In this document: piece by piece, positions 12,401 through 23,084 of the stretch
How positions within the stretch are numbered: position 1 is the stretch's first letter
How the letters are laid out: the number at the start of each line of letters is the position of its first letter
Assembly: GCA_032207245.1 (NCBI GenBank)
Contig: CM063509.1
Coordinates: 4,173,557-4,237,556, forward strand
DNA: 64,000 bases
Reading direction: 5' to 3'
Source: Pardosa pseudoannulata
Lineage: Eukaryota > Arthropoda > Arachnida > Araneae > Lycosidae
Position numbers and translations under genes: made by a program
Notes under the pieces: generated by a model
What the model was told of the DNA's origin: nothing
Seen by the model: only the letters and a program-made list of their open reading frames with translations
Databases searched by the model: none

Positions 12401-12516
12401 AGATGAATCGTATCATCCGAAGTCAGTTCTTGAGAATGAGAGGCAAGGCATTAAAAAATCCAGCAAAACCCAAGCCCAAGAAGTTCAAGGGAAAGAAGAC
12501 TGCCAAAAAAGCATAA
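1010..12516 (+). CDS. RpL14: Ribosomal protein eL14 (60S subunit), 5' partial
   Basis: Three exons join in frame: 1010-1111, 2025-2219 and 12403-12516 (TAA stop at 12514-12516). All have AG acceptors and GTAAGT-type donors. The 136 residues start with [13 protein letters not shown] and include the family hallmarks [26 protein letters not shown] and [17 protein letters not shown], followed by a short lysine-rich tail ([15 protein letters not shown]). This is known eL14, a structural protein of the large cytosolic ribosomal subunit. The start codon and perhaps two residues lie in an exon upstream of the window. The C-terminus lacks the long alanine/lysine repeat of mammals and is close in length to the yeast protein. 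The last intron is 10.2 kb and hosts six box C/D snoRNAs, a common arrangement for ribosomal protein genes. A polyadenylation signal AATAAA follows at 12539. Identity is very secure; splice sites are read by eye. Confidence 0.95.
1245..1780 (-). pseudogene. Relic of a pogo/Tigger-like transposase in RpL14 intron 2
   Basis: The minus-strand reading frame at 1520-1780 contains [16 protein letters not shown], which resembles the opening of the CENP-B/pogo helix-turn-helix (KRKRNDLSLKQK in family members). The rest is degenerate and out of frame. A possible left terminus CAGTGGACTCCACTTAATGG starts near 1252. The right end could not be found, so the boundaries are approximate. It sits in the intron between the first two RpL14 exons of the window. 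Confidence 0.4.
2527..3565. mobile_element. hAT-like MITE, family A copy 1
   Basis: The left end CAGGGTTCCCACGGTCC and right end GTGGGAACCCTG are inverted repeats. The interior matches two other copies (13048-14011 and 22576-23418), including shared stretches around GCAGATTTTAATTAAACGA and AATCAGCTAGTATATACA. A CA/TA microsatellite lies inside (3176-3218). No clean target duplication is visible for this copy. No coding capacity. It is in the last RpL14 intron. Confidence 0.75.
4030..4122 (+). ncRNA. Box C/D snoRNA copy 1
   Basis: C box ATGATGA at 4044, D' box CTGA at 4077-4080, and D box CTGA at 4107-4110. The guide stretch GATCGGAATTGCCGTCTGA is shared with five downstream copies. It is the most diverged copy: the D'-D spacer differs and the terminal stem is gatctt/aagatc, set further out than in the others. 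It lies in the RpL14 intron on the coding strand, as expected for an intron-processed snoRNA. Confidence 0.8.
5380..5466 (+). ncRNA. Box C/D snoRNA copy 2
   Basis: Terminal stem taagtact/agtgctt, C box ATGATGA at 5391-5397, D' CTGA at 5424-5427, and D CTGA at 5450-5453. The D' guide is identical to the other copies. It belongs to a dispersed tandem array in the last RpL14 intron. Confidence 0.88.
6490..6578 (+). ncRNA. Box C/D snoRNA copy 3
   Basis: Perfect terminal stem aagtact/agtactt, C box ATGATGA at 6501-6507, D' CTGA at 6534-6537, and D CTGA at 6563-6566. The D' guide is identical to the other copies. The segment just before D differs (CCTCATTTAT), which argues against a second guide there. 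Confidence 0.9.
7120..7209 (+). ncRNA. Box C/D snoRNA copy 4
   Basis: Stem caagtact/agtgctttg, C box ATGATGA at 7132-7138, D' CTGA at 7165-7168, and D CTGA at 7193-7196. The D' guide is identical to the other copies; the pre-D segment is AACGTTAT. Confidence 0.9.
7228..7745. repeat. Dispersed repeat family B, copy 1
   Basis: This stretch shares collinear blocks with 44815-45330 and partly with 17020-17420. Examples are TTCTCCATTTG, a run like TAGATAATTCTCTCCACACCAC, TATTAATAGCTAAA.GATACAT, and AAATCAGCCACA.ACAATCATT. Ends are not resolved and no coding capacity is visible. The shared order of blocks makes an old interspersed element likely. Confidence 0.5.
7901..7988 (+). ncRNA. Box C/D snoRNA copy 5
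   Basis: Stem caagtact/agtacttcg, C box ATGATGA at 7913-7919, D' CTGA at 7946-7949, and D CTGA at 7972-7975. The D' guide is identical to the other copies. Confidence 0.9.
8091..8181 (+). ncRNA. Box C/D snoRNA copy 6
   Basis: Stem ccaagtact/agtgcttgg, C box ATGATGA at 8103-8109, D' CTGA at 8136-8139, and D CTGA at 8165-8168. The D' guide is identical to the other copies. It lies only about 100 bases after copy 5, so the array is densest at its 3' end. Confidence 0.9.
8182..11040. other. RpL14 last intron, mid part
   Basis: AT-rich intron without a recognisable gene. It contains a TA microsatellite (9378-9411) and a weak internal duplication near 10451 and 10600 (gcattggtgtcaattgctgaggga-like). 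The 96-codon open frame at 8641 has low-complexity composition and no family resemblance. Confidence 0.6.
9378..9411. repeat. TA microsatellite
   Basis: About 17 uninterrupted TA units. Confidence 0.95.
11047..11213 (+). mobile_element. SINE family 1, copy 1
   Basis: Starts with a tRNA-like A box (gatggccaaatagttaggttg) and ends GTAGACCATAGTGCTCCAAA followed by CCAAAC-type repeats. The same 3' half (gctttaagcagtaggtcc, attagccct, agtagaccatagtgct) recurs at 43595-43790 and, inverted, at 19583-19640. The structure fits a tRNA-derived SINE with a simple-repeat tail. Confidence 0.7.
12041..12130 (+). mobile_element. tRNA-like sequence (SINE head or tRNA relic)
   Basis: The A box TGGCCGAATGG and the B box GGTTCGATGC are spaced as in a polymerase III tRNA promoter. 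The flanks do not fold into an obvious acceptor stem, so a functional tRNA is unlikely. It abuts the LTR-like segment at 12152. Confidence 0.55.
12152..12333 (+). mobile_element. Possible solo LTR next to the last RpL14 exon
   Basis: The segment begins TGTCAT and ends ATGACA (inverted termini of the TG..CA type). It contains a TATA-like GTATAAAAG near 12238 and AATAAA near 12311. That order (TG, TATA box, polyadenylation signal, CA) is the layout of a retrotransposon LTR. No target duplication is visible and no internal retroelement sequence was found. The alternative is a chance arrangement or the tail of the preceding SINE-like element. Confidence 0.35.
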
Positions 12517-12538
12517 GTTGTAATATACATTTTTAAAT

Positions 12539-12544
12539 AATAAA
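12539..12544 (+). promoter_or_regulatory. Polyadenylation signal of RpL14
   Basis: AATAAA lies 23 bases after the RpL14 stop codon. This gives a very short 3' UTR, typical for ribosomal protein mRNAs. Confidence 0.6.
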
Positions 12545-13047
12545 AAAAAATGCTTTATTTTACAAGACTGTGGCTCTAATTATTAACAAGGGATGTAATC
12601 AGGAATTTAAAAAAAAATTTCATATTTAATGAAATGGGTTTTTTGCGTGCTTCAATTCAATCATGGATATGTAAATTTTTGTGGTTTGGTTTTTATTCAT
12701 GAATCTAATATTTTCTTTAATTTGCTATGAATTATTGTATAATATACAAAACTCATTGCAAGCATATGTAATTTTTAGTACACAAAGATATATATATATA
12801 TTTTTTTTTTACTGTGGAAGTTTTATGAAATATCCTCCATTATTCCAACTGTATTTCAGTTTTATCAGTTAACACATAAAATTTATGCTCGTTGATTTCA
12901 AAGTGAGCTTACTACTTTCATTATTACTGAATAGAAAAAGGTGTAAGTATACAAAAATGAACTTGTCATTTACTAAAGTTCGTCCATACTTTAAAATATC
13001 TGTCAATATTTTCAAACCTCTAACTTTCATAGCCTGCTGTGCTTATA

Positions 13048-14011
13048 CAGGGTTCCTATGGTCCTTAATTTTAGCTTTCATTTTTAAAGGCCCTTAAAAC
13101 TACTTAATTGAAATTGGAATGTGATCAGTTTCTCCATTGATGCAATCTGTTGCCACATTATTTCCTATCAGTTTATGCCATACTCTTTGGTTTTATAAGT
13201 TCAGAGTTGAACTTGTCCAAAACCAGTTCAAAGAACACCAGTACTTGTCAAAGAATATATAAAATATTTGTTAATGTTCATAACATTCTTTTACGTTTTC
13301 CAACCAAAAGTGTGGTATTAATAGTAAAGAAAATCCTCAAATGCATATATGTTTTAAGTGTATTACTGCAGTAATTCAAAAGTCCTTTCCTTGATATCCT
13401 TAAAAAATTATGAAAATACTTTTGATTTATTAGTACTTTTTATGGTCATAAAGCTAGAAAACTTATTGGACAAATAATCTTTTGCATACTGAAAAGGTTT
13501 AAAGTCAGCTGCCCTTTCCTGATAGCTAACAGTCATGCAGATTTTAATGAAACGAGGCATAGAGGGTGGACGGTTTGTAGATATTTCAGTTACTTATGGA
13601 AGTTAATTTCCTTGCATTGAATGTAATTGAAAAGTCTAAAACTTTCTTCTTTCTTTTGGTATAATCAGCTAGTATATACATACACACACACATATATAGG
13701 AGTCATTTTTAAACCCTCAGAAAGTATGGTTTATAATATTGTATTTTATTCACAATTTATTTTTAGTTTGATCACTCAGAAAGCTTTAGATGTACATTCC
13801 TCAAAATGAGTTTTTGTCAAATAGATTTATCTTATATTCATTTTTAAAAATTATACTTGAAGTATTGTGGGGCATTTACTGAACATGCCTTGTCTGGTTC
13901 ATAATCATTAAAATATGTTCTTCGGGAAATAGGTTTATGTCGTGTTGTGTATTTCAAGTAGGTCCTTAGAAAATCCTTGATTTTCATTCTGGAAAAAGAG
14001 TGGGAACCTTG
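13048..14011. mobile_element. hAT-like MITE, family A copy 2
   Basis: The left end CAGGGTTCCTATGGTCC pairs with the right end GTGGGAACCTTG. It is flanked by a TTATA duplication (13043-13047 and 14012-14016). The interior aligns with copies 1 and 3, including a CA/TA tract. It lies just downstream of RpL14. Confidence 0.8.
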
Positions 14012-14070
14012 TTATAGTATAGTATATGCAATGAAGAGCATTGCTCCATTCAATTTCACTGCATTAATTA

Positions 14071-16690
14071 CACAGGCCTGCGAAATTGAAATTTTTGAAA
14101 AATACAAGAGAAGTTTTTCCTTATTTTTAAGTTATTTGGTATGCTGATTTCGAAAATGACCTTCATTTTTTTTCATCACGTCAGAATTTTTGTAAAATTG
14201 ATATACATATTACTGGCAGTGTCCTATATGGAAAAAATGCTCTCGAACTGTTTGCTTGTACTGACCGGCAACAGTAAGTTTTATCTATTCATGTGAGTTT
14301 ATTTAATCTGTTTATGATGAGGAATATTAATTTTTAAACAATTAAAATTAAAAATGTATACATTTTGTATATAAAGAATGAAAACCATCGCAATCAGAAC
14401 ACATGAGCCGCACCAGGGGGAGACAAAAAGTTCCCTCGTTATTAAATATTTTACATTAATTTTATAAGAAAAACACTCCTAGAAAAACCCCCAAAAGACC
14501 TGTTTTTACGTTTTAGTAAGGTTTATACACAAAATAAATGTAAGTTTGAAATATATTTGAAACTCAATACGACACAAAGACATTTAAATTTAGTTACTTA
14601 CATTTCTTTTTGGCGTTCTTCTTTTATGTTCAATCTTATCTTCATCCCTTGCTAACATCCAACAATAGTTGGCAAGCATATTCTTATTCCACCTACTTTG
14701 ATATTTTCTCTTCACATCCTTGATGTCTTGGTGGAACCTTTCTCCCTGTTCTTCGCAGACGGATCCTAAATTTTCGGGGGAAAAGTCCAAATGCGATTGG
14801 AGGAAATGCAATTTTATATTCATGGAGCAACCCAACACTTGAAATTTGTCTAGCATGTTGCCAACAATTGTTTTAAATTTGGGATCTTTTTGATTGCCCA
14901 GAAATTTTCCCATAGCATCTTTGAAGGCAACCCAAGCTTCTCTTTCCTTTAATGTCATAGTTGTCTCAAATTTTTTATCCCTAATAAGTTTTCTGATGTC
15001 TGGTCCTACGAAGACTCCCTCTTTCAATTTGGCTTCAGATAATCCAGGAAACTTTTTGTACATATATTTAAAGCAATCACCATCTTTTGGAAGAACCTTA
15101 ACAAACTGCTTCATAGCACTTAATTTTATGTGCAGGTTTTTTTTTTTAATCAACCAAGCTTTCTCAAATTACATTTTTGGTGCCTGGCACAAGATTCTGC
15201 CGTTTTGGCCAATCTTTTCTGACCCAATGTTGTGTTTTGTCACAGCTGTCCCACTCATAAATAAAACACAGAAATTTTGCATACCCGTGTTGTTGACCGA
15301 GAAGCATGTGCTGATTTTTAAATCACTGCAAATGATCCAGCCGTGGTTGTCATATTTTATTTTGTTGAGAATGAGAGCTAGGTTTTCATACCTTTCTTTT
15401 AAATGCACAGAGTGTCCAACTGGCAAAGACGCCCATTGGTTTCCTTGATGAAGTAGGACGGATTTAAGTCTCCTTTTTGACGAATCTATAAAAAGCCTCC
15501 ATTCATCTTTATTGTAGGGAATCTTAAATTTTCTCATCAATCCAGAAACATCTGATCAATAAACAAGGTTCTCGCCTTCGTCAAAATACTGAATAAATTC
15601 CTTTTCACGTTTCCTGTACCAATAAAAAGTGGTTCCTTTGGCCAATTCTTTCAATCTGGAGCCTAATAATTGAGCTGCATCTTTAGAAAGGCCCAGATCA
15701 CTAGTCAAATCATTAAGTTCAACCTGAGAGAAAAGCCCAGGGGAGTCGTCTTCAAAGGGGTTATATTCTATATCGGATTCTTTAACTTCGGGATGTTCAG
15801 AGTCAGAAGATTTGGAAGAAAAAACTGGTAATTCTGTCGGAGGCAAAGGCACTGGCACATCAGGTCCATAAGAAAAGGGGCGTATGGCCGAAGGAATGTT
15901 TGTAGGATACGATATTAGCTTGAAATATTTTCAATTATATCCACAGGTATGCAACAATAAAAGTAACAGTCATCAAAGTGGTTTTTTGGCTCCCTCCATT
16001 GGAATTCCAAATCGTAAGGCAGTCTTCTTTCCTTTGAACCATGAACTAAATCATTGACACACTGCACACAAACTTTATGAGGAGCCCAAGATTTGTCTTG
16101 GTCTCTAAGTTTCATACCAAAATATGCAAAATAAAGCCGTTTAACGTACCCTGTGATGTTCCTCTTGCGATTTTTAATGACACTATATTCGCTGCAAATG
16201 TAGCAAAAGTCATAAGGAATATTTTCATAGCTTCTCGAACTTGAAGCTATTTTCACAGAGTAAGTCCTGGTATTTACATGAGGACACTAATAAGGATTCA
16301 AGCATTGCTATAGGTTGACAGCGATTGCGATGGGAGGGGTGATGAAGAGGGACATTGTGCGTTCCCAGCCTCGCACGCTTCCAGGAATCTGTCTAATCGG
16401 CGATCTGGATCAACATTGAAGCTTTAAAAGCCCTAAAATACTAACTACGCTTTTGTAGTTTACCACAGAAGGGTATTTTGAGGGTTTTACCACAGTAAAA
16501 TGTCAAAACACGAAGAAAAATATCAAAGCAAAATACGTGAGAAATATTCATAAAAAACCACATAAAATTGAATTTTTCAAAAAAATGTGACGTGATAGAC
16601 ATTTTCAATGATTCTTTTCAAAATCAGTACTAAAAAATATGTTAAGTTCTGTTGTCACATCCCTTGTATTTATTGCATCGTAGGCCTGTG
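14071..16690 (-). mobile_element. 2.6-kb DNA transposon with long terminal inverted repeats
   Basis: The left end CACAGGCCTGCGAAAT and the inverted right end CACAGGCCTACGATG match. The match continues imperfectly for about 130 bases, including a shared TCACGTCA block at about 14176 and 16590. Both ends are followed by TTA, a possible 3-bp target duplication. Inside is one minus-strand gene broken into several frames. I do not recognise the superfamily. The coding region belongs to a protein family I associate with arthropod genomes, with an RNase H-like arrangement of acidic residues. Confidence 0.7.
14590..16256 (-). pseudogene. Decayed transposase-like gene of the 14.07-16.69 kb element
   Basis: Four minus-strand frames run in order. 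16256-15915 has a cysteine-rich start (CYICSEY, then HKVCVQCVNDL) that resembles a zinc-binding domain. 15858-15556 is acidic. 15540-15169 contains LFIDSSKRRLKSVLLH and IICSDLK. 15153-14590 contains MKQFVKVLPKDGDCF and EEQGERFHQDIKDVKRKY. The spacing of the Asp in FIDSSK, the Asp in CSDLK and the Glu in EEQGERFHQD suggests a DDE/RNase H-like catalytic core; that is inference. A frameshift near 15260 moves the next conserved block (EWDS, QHWVRKDWP) into another frame, where a stop follows. The copy is therefore dead. The plus-strand open frame at 14894-15448 is its shadow. Confidence 0.65.
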
Positions 16691-17759
16691 TTATTAAAAG
16701 ATCTAACATTTACTCAATTTAAGCTGCATAATGTAAAAAATTTTTTTTAAATAGCAAATCTATTTGTATTAAAAACAACATTAGAACCTTTTATATTGAA
16801 ATACAAGTATAAACAGCTTATTAAACAAAGTGTGTTTCAGTTAGGAATTAAATTTCTTCACTGATAATGTGCAATAACAAATGATTATAATATTAAAAAA
16901 ATGTTAAAACATTTTCGATATACAAGGAAATATTAACAAAATTGTTTTTTTAATCTCTTAAAATTTGAAAATTAATTATAAACAAAAGTGGGACATTTAG
17001 TATTTTGCTGTCAGATTTGGACCCTTCAGTAATGTGATCAATACTACTCAGATTTAAAATTCATAAATCCCCCTATTTTGTAATAACCAGAAAATTAATA
17101 TTAGGAACTCAAAATGTTTGAGGGTGGGCATATGATGTATGCAGTACCTTTTGTATTGACTCGGCAAATTTTCTAGTATACACAAATTCCAGTAAAACAG
17201 ACAGGTTACATTAAAAAAATAATTAAATATTCCATTTAAGTAATGATTGTTTAGCAATCAATGATACATGGCCATTGTTTTAAACAGGTGCTTGACAAAG
17301 AATTTCTAAACGAAGGCAAAATCAGTCAGATAAAATCCTTTAAAATATAAAATAGTATAATTTTATTTAAGTTGTAAAAAGGACAATTTCTGAGCACTTC
17401 TCTTCTAGGTCTTGTTTTATACATGTATCACATATATTTTTGTCAATGTAATTAATTTTTTTTGTGGGGGCGGGGGGGGGGGAGTTCTGGACTGATGTAC
17501 AAGTTTATGGATTTTTGAAAGAAAAAACACTAACTTTTCAACTGTGCCTATTTATTTGATAAAACAAAATTTTGCTTCCTCCTGTTTCCACATAGTATTG
17601 CAGAGTGCCCTAAAAATAATCACATATTTCTGTTTTTCAATAAAAACTTATTTGCAAATCAAGACAACAGGGACCATGTTTAGAACAAACATTTGATTAT
17701 AATATTTTCCCTTAACATCAGATTTACGGACCAAGCCAATTTGACTCAATAAAAAGTTG

Positions 17760-17764
<5 letters not shown>
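16691..17764. other. Intergenic, no gene seen
   Basis: AT-rich stretch between the transposon and the NDH-2 3' end. 17020-17420 carries a partial copy of dispersed repeat family B (gatacatgg.cattgttttaaaca, then aaggcaaaatcagtcaga). Nothing else was recognised apart from G-rich and A/T runs. Confidence 0.5.

Positions 17765-17790
<26 letters not shown>
17765..17790. repeat. TA microsatellite
   Basis: Thirteen TA units immediately left of a TTAA-flanked MITE. Confidence 0.9.
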
Positions 17791-17797
17791 ACTTTAA

Positions 17798-17979
17798 CAC
17801 ATTATATGTGGGCTTGGCAAATGCGGTAATATGCACGTAGCGGGGGGATACCAAGAAAAAATAGTGGTGATCTCCCTTTTACGCCGATAACACACACTGC
17901 ACAAAAGGGAGATTACTCGCTCCCGCAGATAACGATTGGCACGCTAAGTGGGTAATCATCCATTCCCACATGTAATGTG
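17798..17979. mobile_element. Short MITE flanked by TTAA
   Basis: Inverted ends CACATTATATGTGGG and CCCACATGTAATGTG are each bordered by TTAA (17794-17797 and 17980-17983). The interior has a second inverted pair (gatctcccttttac / aaaagggagatta). The TTAA duplication is characteristic of piggyBac-type elements. Confidence 0.7.
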
Positions 17980-18212
17980 TTAATATCACTTTTCAAAAAC
18001 GTACGTTGGTTTTTAGTTAAGTAATAAAATATATGTACATTCATTCCTCTTCCCCGCAGACCCCTTCATTTCGCATTAATCAATGCTGTATACCTATTTT
18101 CACGGTTGTGAACCAATTTGACTCATAGAATGTATATGAAAATATAGTATAAAGTAAATATAGAGAAGAAGTCGAGAACACTTCCATTCCAATGACAGAA
18201 ATTCATGCTACT

Positions 18213-18350
18213 GACACATGGAAGAATTGTCGAGTTCGACAATCATGCAAAAGAAACAGATGTAGAAACCTTTGTGCTCAATGGAATAGACATGTTTGCA
18301 GAAAATGGGTTTCAAAAACAGATTTTATATGTGAAAAATGTTTTCCATGA
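18213..18350 (+). pseudogene. Possible piggyBac transposase C-terminal relic
   Basis: One open frame ends at TGA 18350 and has a cysteine pattern (NC, SC, RC, LC, VC, then FICEKCF). It resembles the cysteine-rich tail of piggyBac transposases. Only about 45 residues are readable. The nearby TTAA-flanked MITE fits this reading, but the match is by pattern only. Confidence 0.35.
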
Positions 18351-18982
18351 ATTTTTTGGATAATTAAACATTTTATTTAAATTAATTTGGAACTATTTTC
18401 TTTGCCAAAAACTTTCATTTTCTTGTATGAGTCCAATGGGCTCACTTCAGTAAAAATAGGTATACCATCAACATTCTTAAATCTAGTGTTAAGAAAGCAA
18501 AATTTACAACAGTAAATGTGGTAGTAAAGAAGCTACCTGAAAGATGTAATATTGTTAACAACTTTGCTTAACGCCACTGTCATTCTTTCTCTCATTCTTT
18601 TACTATCCTCATTTCTTGGTAATGGTACAAAATTAACCATTTATAGAAATTAAATAGTATGCAATTTGGCTTTCTTTTTTACAAGTAAGATACTCAAAGG
18701 TGTTACATTGATCGATAAATATAAGTTTTTACAGAATTTTGGGGTTGCTGGTCTGTATACAATCACTCTTTGAAAACTATTTTGCATTAATGAAAAACCC
18801 TATTATTTCTCTTTATCAGCAAAATTAACTGATAAATATTTGGAATGTCATTTGCAATAGTTAGAAGTCAATATATAGAAATTACGAATATTGGAAGTAA
18901 GGAGTGTTTACACTATGGCGGTATTAACACACTGATTAATTATCTTATTTTTAATTATTCAAAAGATAATTTCCAATGGTAT

Positions 18983-19905
18983 TCAGTTAAAGCTGGAAGT
19001 GTCTCTGCCAAAGAGCAACGTTTTGAGCCAATCTACTGGTACTTGCATTCTTAATCTCCAAGATCCGAGTTGAGTGAGATATGCTGATCGCCAAAGGAAC
19101 CAAGAAGGGAAACCTGAAAGGAAATTTACTATATTACAGTACAGCATGAGAAGATTGCTTACTTTTTCTTTTCTTCGATTATTACTGCATGAAATTTGCA
19201 TACTGTATAAATCAGTTCCTGCATGAAATTCTTGTATTCTTCCATTTTTGTTAAATCTTTTTATTGCATGTGGAATTCTCTTATTTCTTTCCTTTCTAAC
19301 TCTGATTGCTTATGTTATCCTAATAAGAATAAAATGATAAAATTAAAACTTTTGTTGCTAATTCAAGAAAAAAAAAGTCAACTCTTGTTAAACAATAACA
19401 TATTCTAAAAAAATTATTTTGTAAGTAATTTTCTATTAGAATTTTTGAAGTATTTACTTAACTAGTTTATATCTACATTTCTGCATAATTTTTTTAAATA
19501 TAGCTATCAACCTTCTTTTTAAAAATCCTTCATTGACTTCAAAATTATAATTTTTTTAAAAAAATTATTTTATTGTGATAAGGTTTGGTTTGGAGCGCTA
19601 CACTCTACTGTTTTGCACACAGAGCTAATTGAGACTATTGTGATAAGGAGATTTCAGTTTGCACAAGGAAATTTAGATAAACTGCATAATTTTTCCAAGC
19701 TGGGGGGAAAAAACGGAATATTTTCTCTTATAATGGAGAGGTACATCCACATTTAAAAAGAAAATGGCTGGAAAAGCTATTAGACTATTGGGAAAATATA
19801 GTTCTAAGAAAAACTTTTACATCATATTTGGTTTAGATGCATCAATATGTTTAACCTGTATTAATTTAAAAAATTTTTATTCAGTATTTTTTTAAATTAT
19901 ACTTT

Positions 19906-19945
<40 letters not shown>

Positions 19946-22900
19946 CCCACTTTCTCTTTCTTCCTATTTTAAATAAAAATTTTCATCTGCCATGTGCACC
20001 CCTCTTCCTTGACATTTAAGATTTTCAGCCATAAATTTATTGCAACAAAAACTTTTGGTAGATCTAGATTGAGATGGACCGACTGTATGGTGGAAGATTT
20101 CAAGCAGTCGTACCACTGGTTGCTAAGTGGAGATTGAAAAGAAGAAAGATTTTTTGGCCCACCAGAGGTTCTAGTGCCAAAAGAAAAAGCTTGTTCAACT
20201 GGCATAAATTCTTTAGCTGGTGGTTTTCAGGAATTATATATATTGTAAGATGTTTTGTTCATTAAAATAAGTATTACTGTAATTTCGCACGTATAGTCTG
20301 CAGACTATCTGTGTTTAAAAAGCAAATTTTTTCACCCGCGGACTGTCTGCTGATTGTTCATTGCTCAAATCATCAAAATCAGAAGAAGGGGGGGGGGAAA
20401 CAAGTCATTCAAACGGCAGATGATCAAATGAAAACAAAAGTACCACTCACAAGCCTTCAAGAAAATGTATCGTAATAAAGCATGAAAAAAAATACAATCC
20501 ATACAGCATATGGAATCAGTAATAGGAAGTAGAGCAATCTTAAATTGTGTCCTGGTGTACGGGAAAATATGGATAGTCACTATTTACAGCTCCGATTGAC
20601 AACACCAAGTGGATAGGTTTAAGTTCGAAGGTTGAGGGTCGAAAATCATTTCACCACGAGGGTCACTTTTAACAGTGTTTTCAAAGTTTCGATTTGTGGT
20701 AACATTGGTCATTTATTATGTCCTTAAAACATTGTCGCAGTTTTGCTGCTGATTTCAAACTGAAAATCATTCAGAAGGTCAACATTAAAGTCAATGAGAA
20801 AGCATAAAAGAAATTGGCGTAAGCAAAATGAAACGTTAAAAATATGAGAAGAAAATGATCCAATCGTCATGGAGAAATACAAAGGCCTGCATTAGAAGAC
20901 TATTTAAATAGTTGGGTCCTCAAACAGAGAAATGCAGGCCACTCTGTTTCTTTCGTTAAAACTTGTCTCCGAGGCTATGGCAGAAGAAATTACTTCAAAT
21001 TTTAAAAGGTGGAATTAATGGAGTTTAATCCAGACTTTTCGGCACTTTACTGTACTTAGGTTTTTATTCTTAAAATGATTAAATATTGTCACACTAAAAT
21101 ACACATATTTTTGCGTGTATAGTCCGCAGGCTTGCAATTCCGTCACTTTTCTCACCTTTAGTCACATTTTTTACAATTGATCACTCTTTTAAGTAAACAG
21201 TCACTTTTTTTCATGGTGTATCACAGCAAAAGTCTGTTGTTGAAAAAGAAAAATCTGATTTAATAACAAAATATTTTAATAAAAAACCAAAAATGGGATT
21301 CTCTAATCTTATTTTTCTTATTAAAATGTAATGAGTCATAGGGTTTCCAGAATTGAGTGATTTTAAAAAGTCGTTAAGAAGTTCTGAAATCTACATTTAA
21401 TACATTAAAGTAATTTACGTCAAAGCACACATTTCTCTTTTTCTTTAGATACTCTAATCTAGCTATGTACATATTTCAAAACATCATTAATATATGCAGA
21501 AAATTGTGATTATAAAATTAATGTATTTTATGTATTCAAATCTAATTTATAGATTTTCTTGAATAAAAAGCAATGTTGAATTGTGTTAAACAAAATTTTT
21601 AACCTTTTTTGTATTTGACGCTAAAATCATGTCTTGCATGGATCATTTGATTTAGAGTTAAAATAAATAGAAAAATCTTAATAATAGCGTCTGTAATCAA
21701 GAGGAGAAAAAAAAAATTTTTTTTTAAATTTTTATTTTTTAAATGTTTAGTCACTTTTTAGTCACTTATTCTGTATTATTTGTCACTTTTTTCACCTTTT
21801 TGAAAGTACCTGAGCAGTTGCGAGCCTGAGTCCGCAGATTATCTAGTGGTGGAGACTATCTGATGATATATGAAATTTTTTATTTAAAAAATTGTGACTG
21901 CAGACTATATGCAGGAAATTAGGGTATTATATGTAATGCTACATAGTCTACTTCATCTTGGAATGAGGTTTTGCATATTTAACCAGCAATTTTGACTTGA
22001 TTTTTTTTGACAAACTTTACTGAAATATAACTGATTAAAAAAAATTTTTGACTTTTTTCATGATGTGAAAAAATTCCTGATACTTCCAAAACTGTCCAAT
22101 GATAAATGCTCTTTAAAGTTGAATTCTCTAAGTGGTTAGTAAAGCGTACCTTGTACTTTGATTTCTTTTAAATCTGTGAGTGCTTTATAGTCTCCAATAT
22201 AAGCCAACATTCCTTTGGACTGGAACTGAAAAGGCTTCACATCCTGTCCTTTTATCACACAATTTAATGATTTTGCCAAATAACGGCCTTGTCTTTCTGC
22301 CACCTGAAAAGAAATTTATTGCAGATATGAAGTAACTGAGTCAACAAAGGCATCCATCTCCTAATTCACGCAAATTCTCCCTAACCAGAGAATTGCGTGT
22401 TCAAGGCTCAAGATGGCCACAGTGAGCTGCCATCTTCAATAATAGGCATGTATGATAAGTGAGTGATTGCTATGTCCTCCAAGTACCCAAAAGATACCTC
22501 TAAGGTCTTCTGCTTTGAAATGACAAGGATGCACTTTGTGAGAGTAATGTTGGCCACTTATAGGGTGCTCTTTAACAGGGTTCCCACAGTCCTAAAGAAC
22601 TCCTTAAAAACACCTTAATTTTAGCTTTCATTTTTAAGGGCCTTTAAAACTACTTAATTTTTGTCAAAGGTTCTTAAAAACTCCTCAATTTTTTAAATTG
22701 GAATATAATTTCTCCATCAACGAGATCTGCCATCGTCATGTGATTTCCTATTAGTTTTCTTATATGACAGCTTTTTCTTAGTTACTTATTTGATAAATAA
22801 ATAATCTTTCGTATACTTAAAAGGTTTAAAGTATAAAGTCAGCTGCCCTTTCCTAACTGCTAACATTCATGCAGATTTTAATTAAATGAAGCATGGAGGA

Positions 22901-23050
22901 TAGGGATTTGTAGATATTGTTACTTTGGAAGTTTAATTTTCCTTGCATTCGATATAATAAAAAAGTCTAAAACTAAAAACTTTCTTCTTTCTTAGGCAAC
23001 GCCGGGTATAACCAGCTAGTATATACATATATAGATATATATATAAATAA

Positions 23051-23084
<34 letters not shown>

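Larger units (their letters stand above)
19114..22149 (-). other. NDH-2 intron 7
   Basis: A 3-kb intron. It contains a short inverted SINE family 1 fragment (19583-19640), a TA microsatellite (19912-19942) and a pogo-like transposon with a nested hAT-like MITE. The rest is AT-rich without recognisable features. Confidence 0.7.

Noticed and set aside
14894..15448. 184-codon plus-strand open frame
   Set aside because: It is the antisense shadow of the minus-strand transposase-like gene, whose blocks are conserved-looking.
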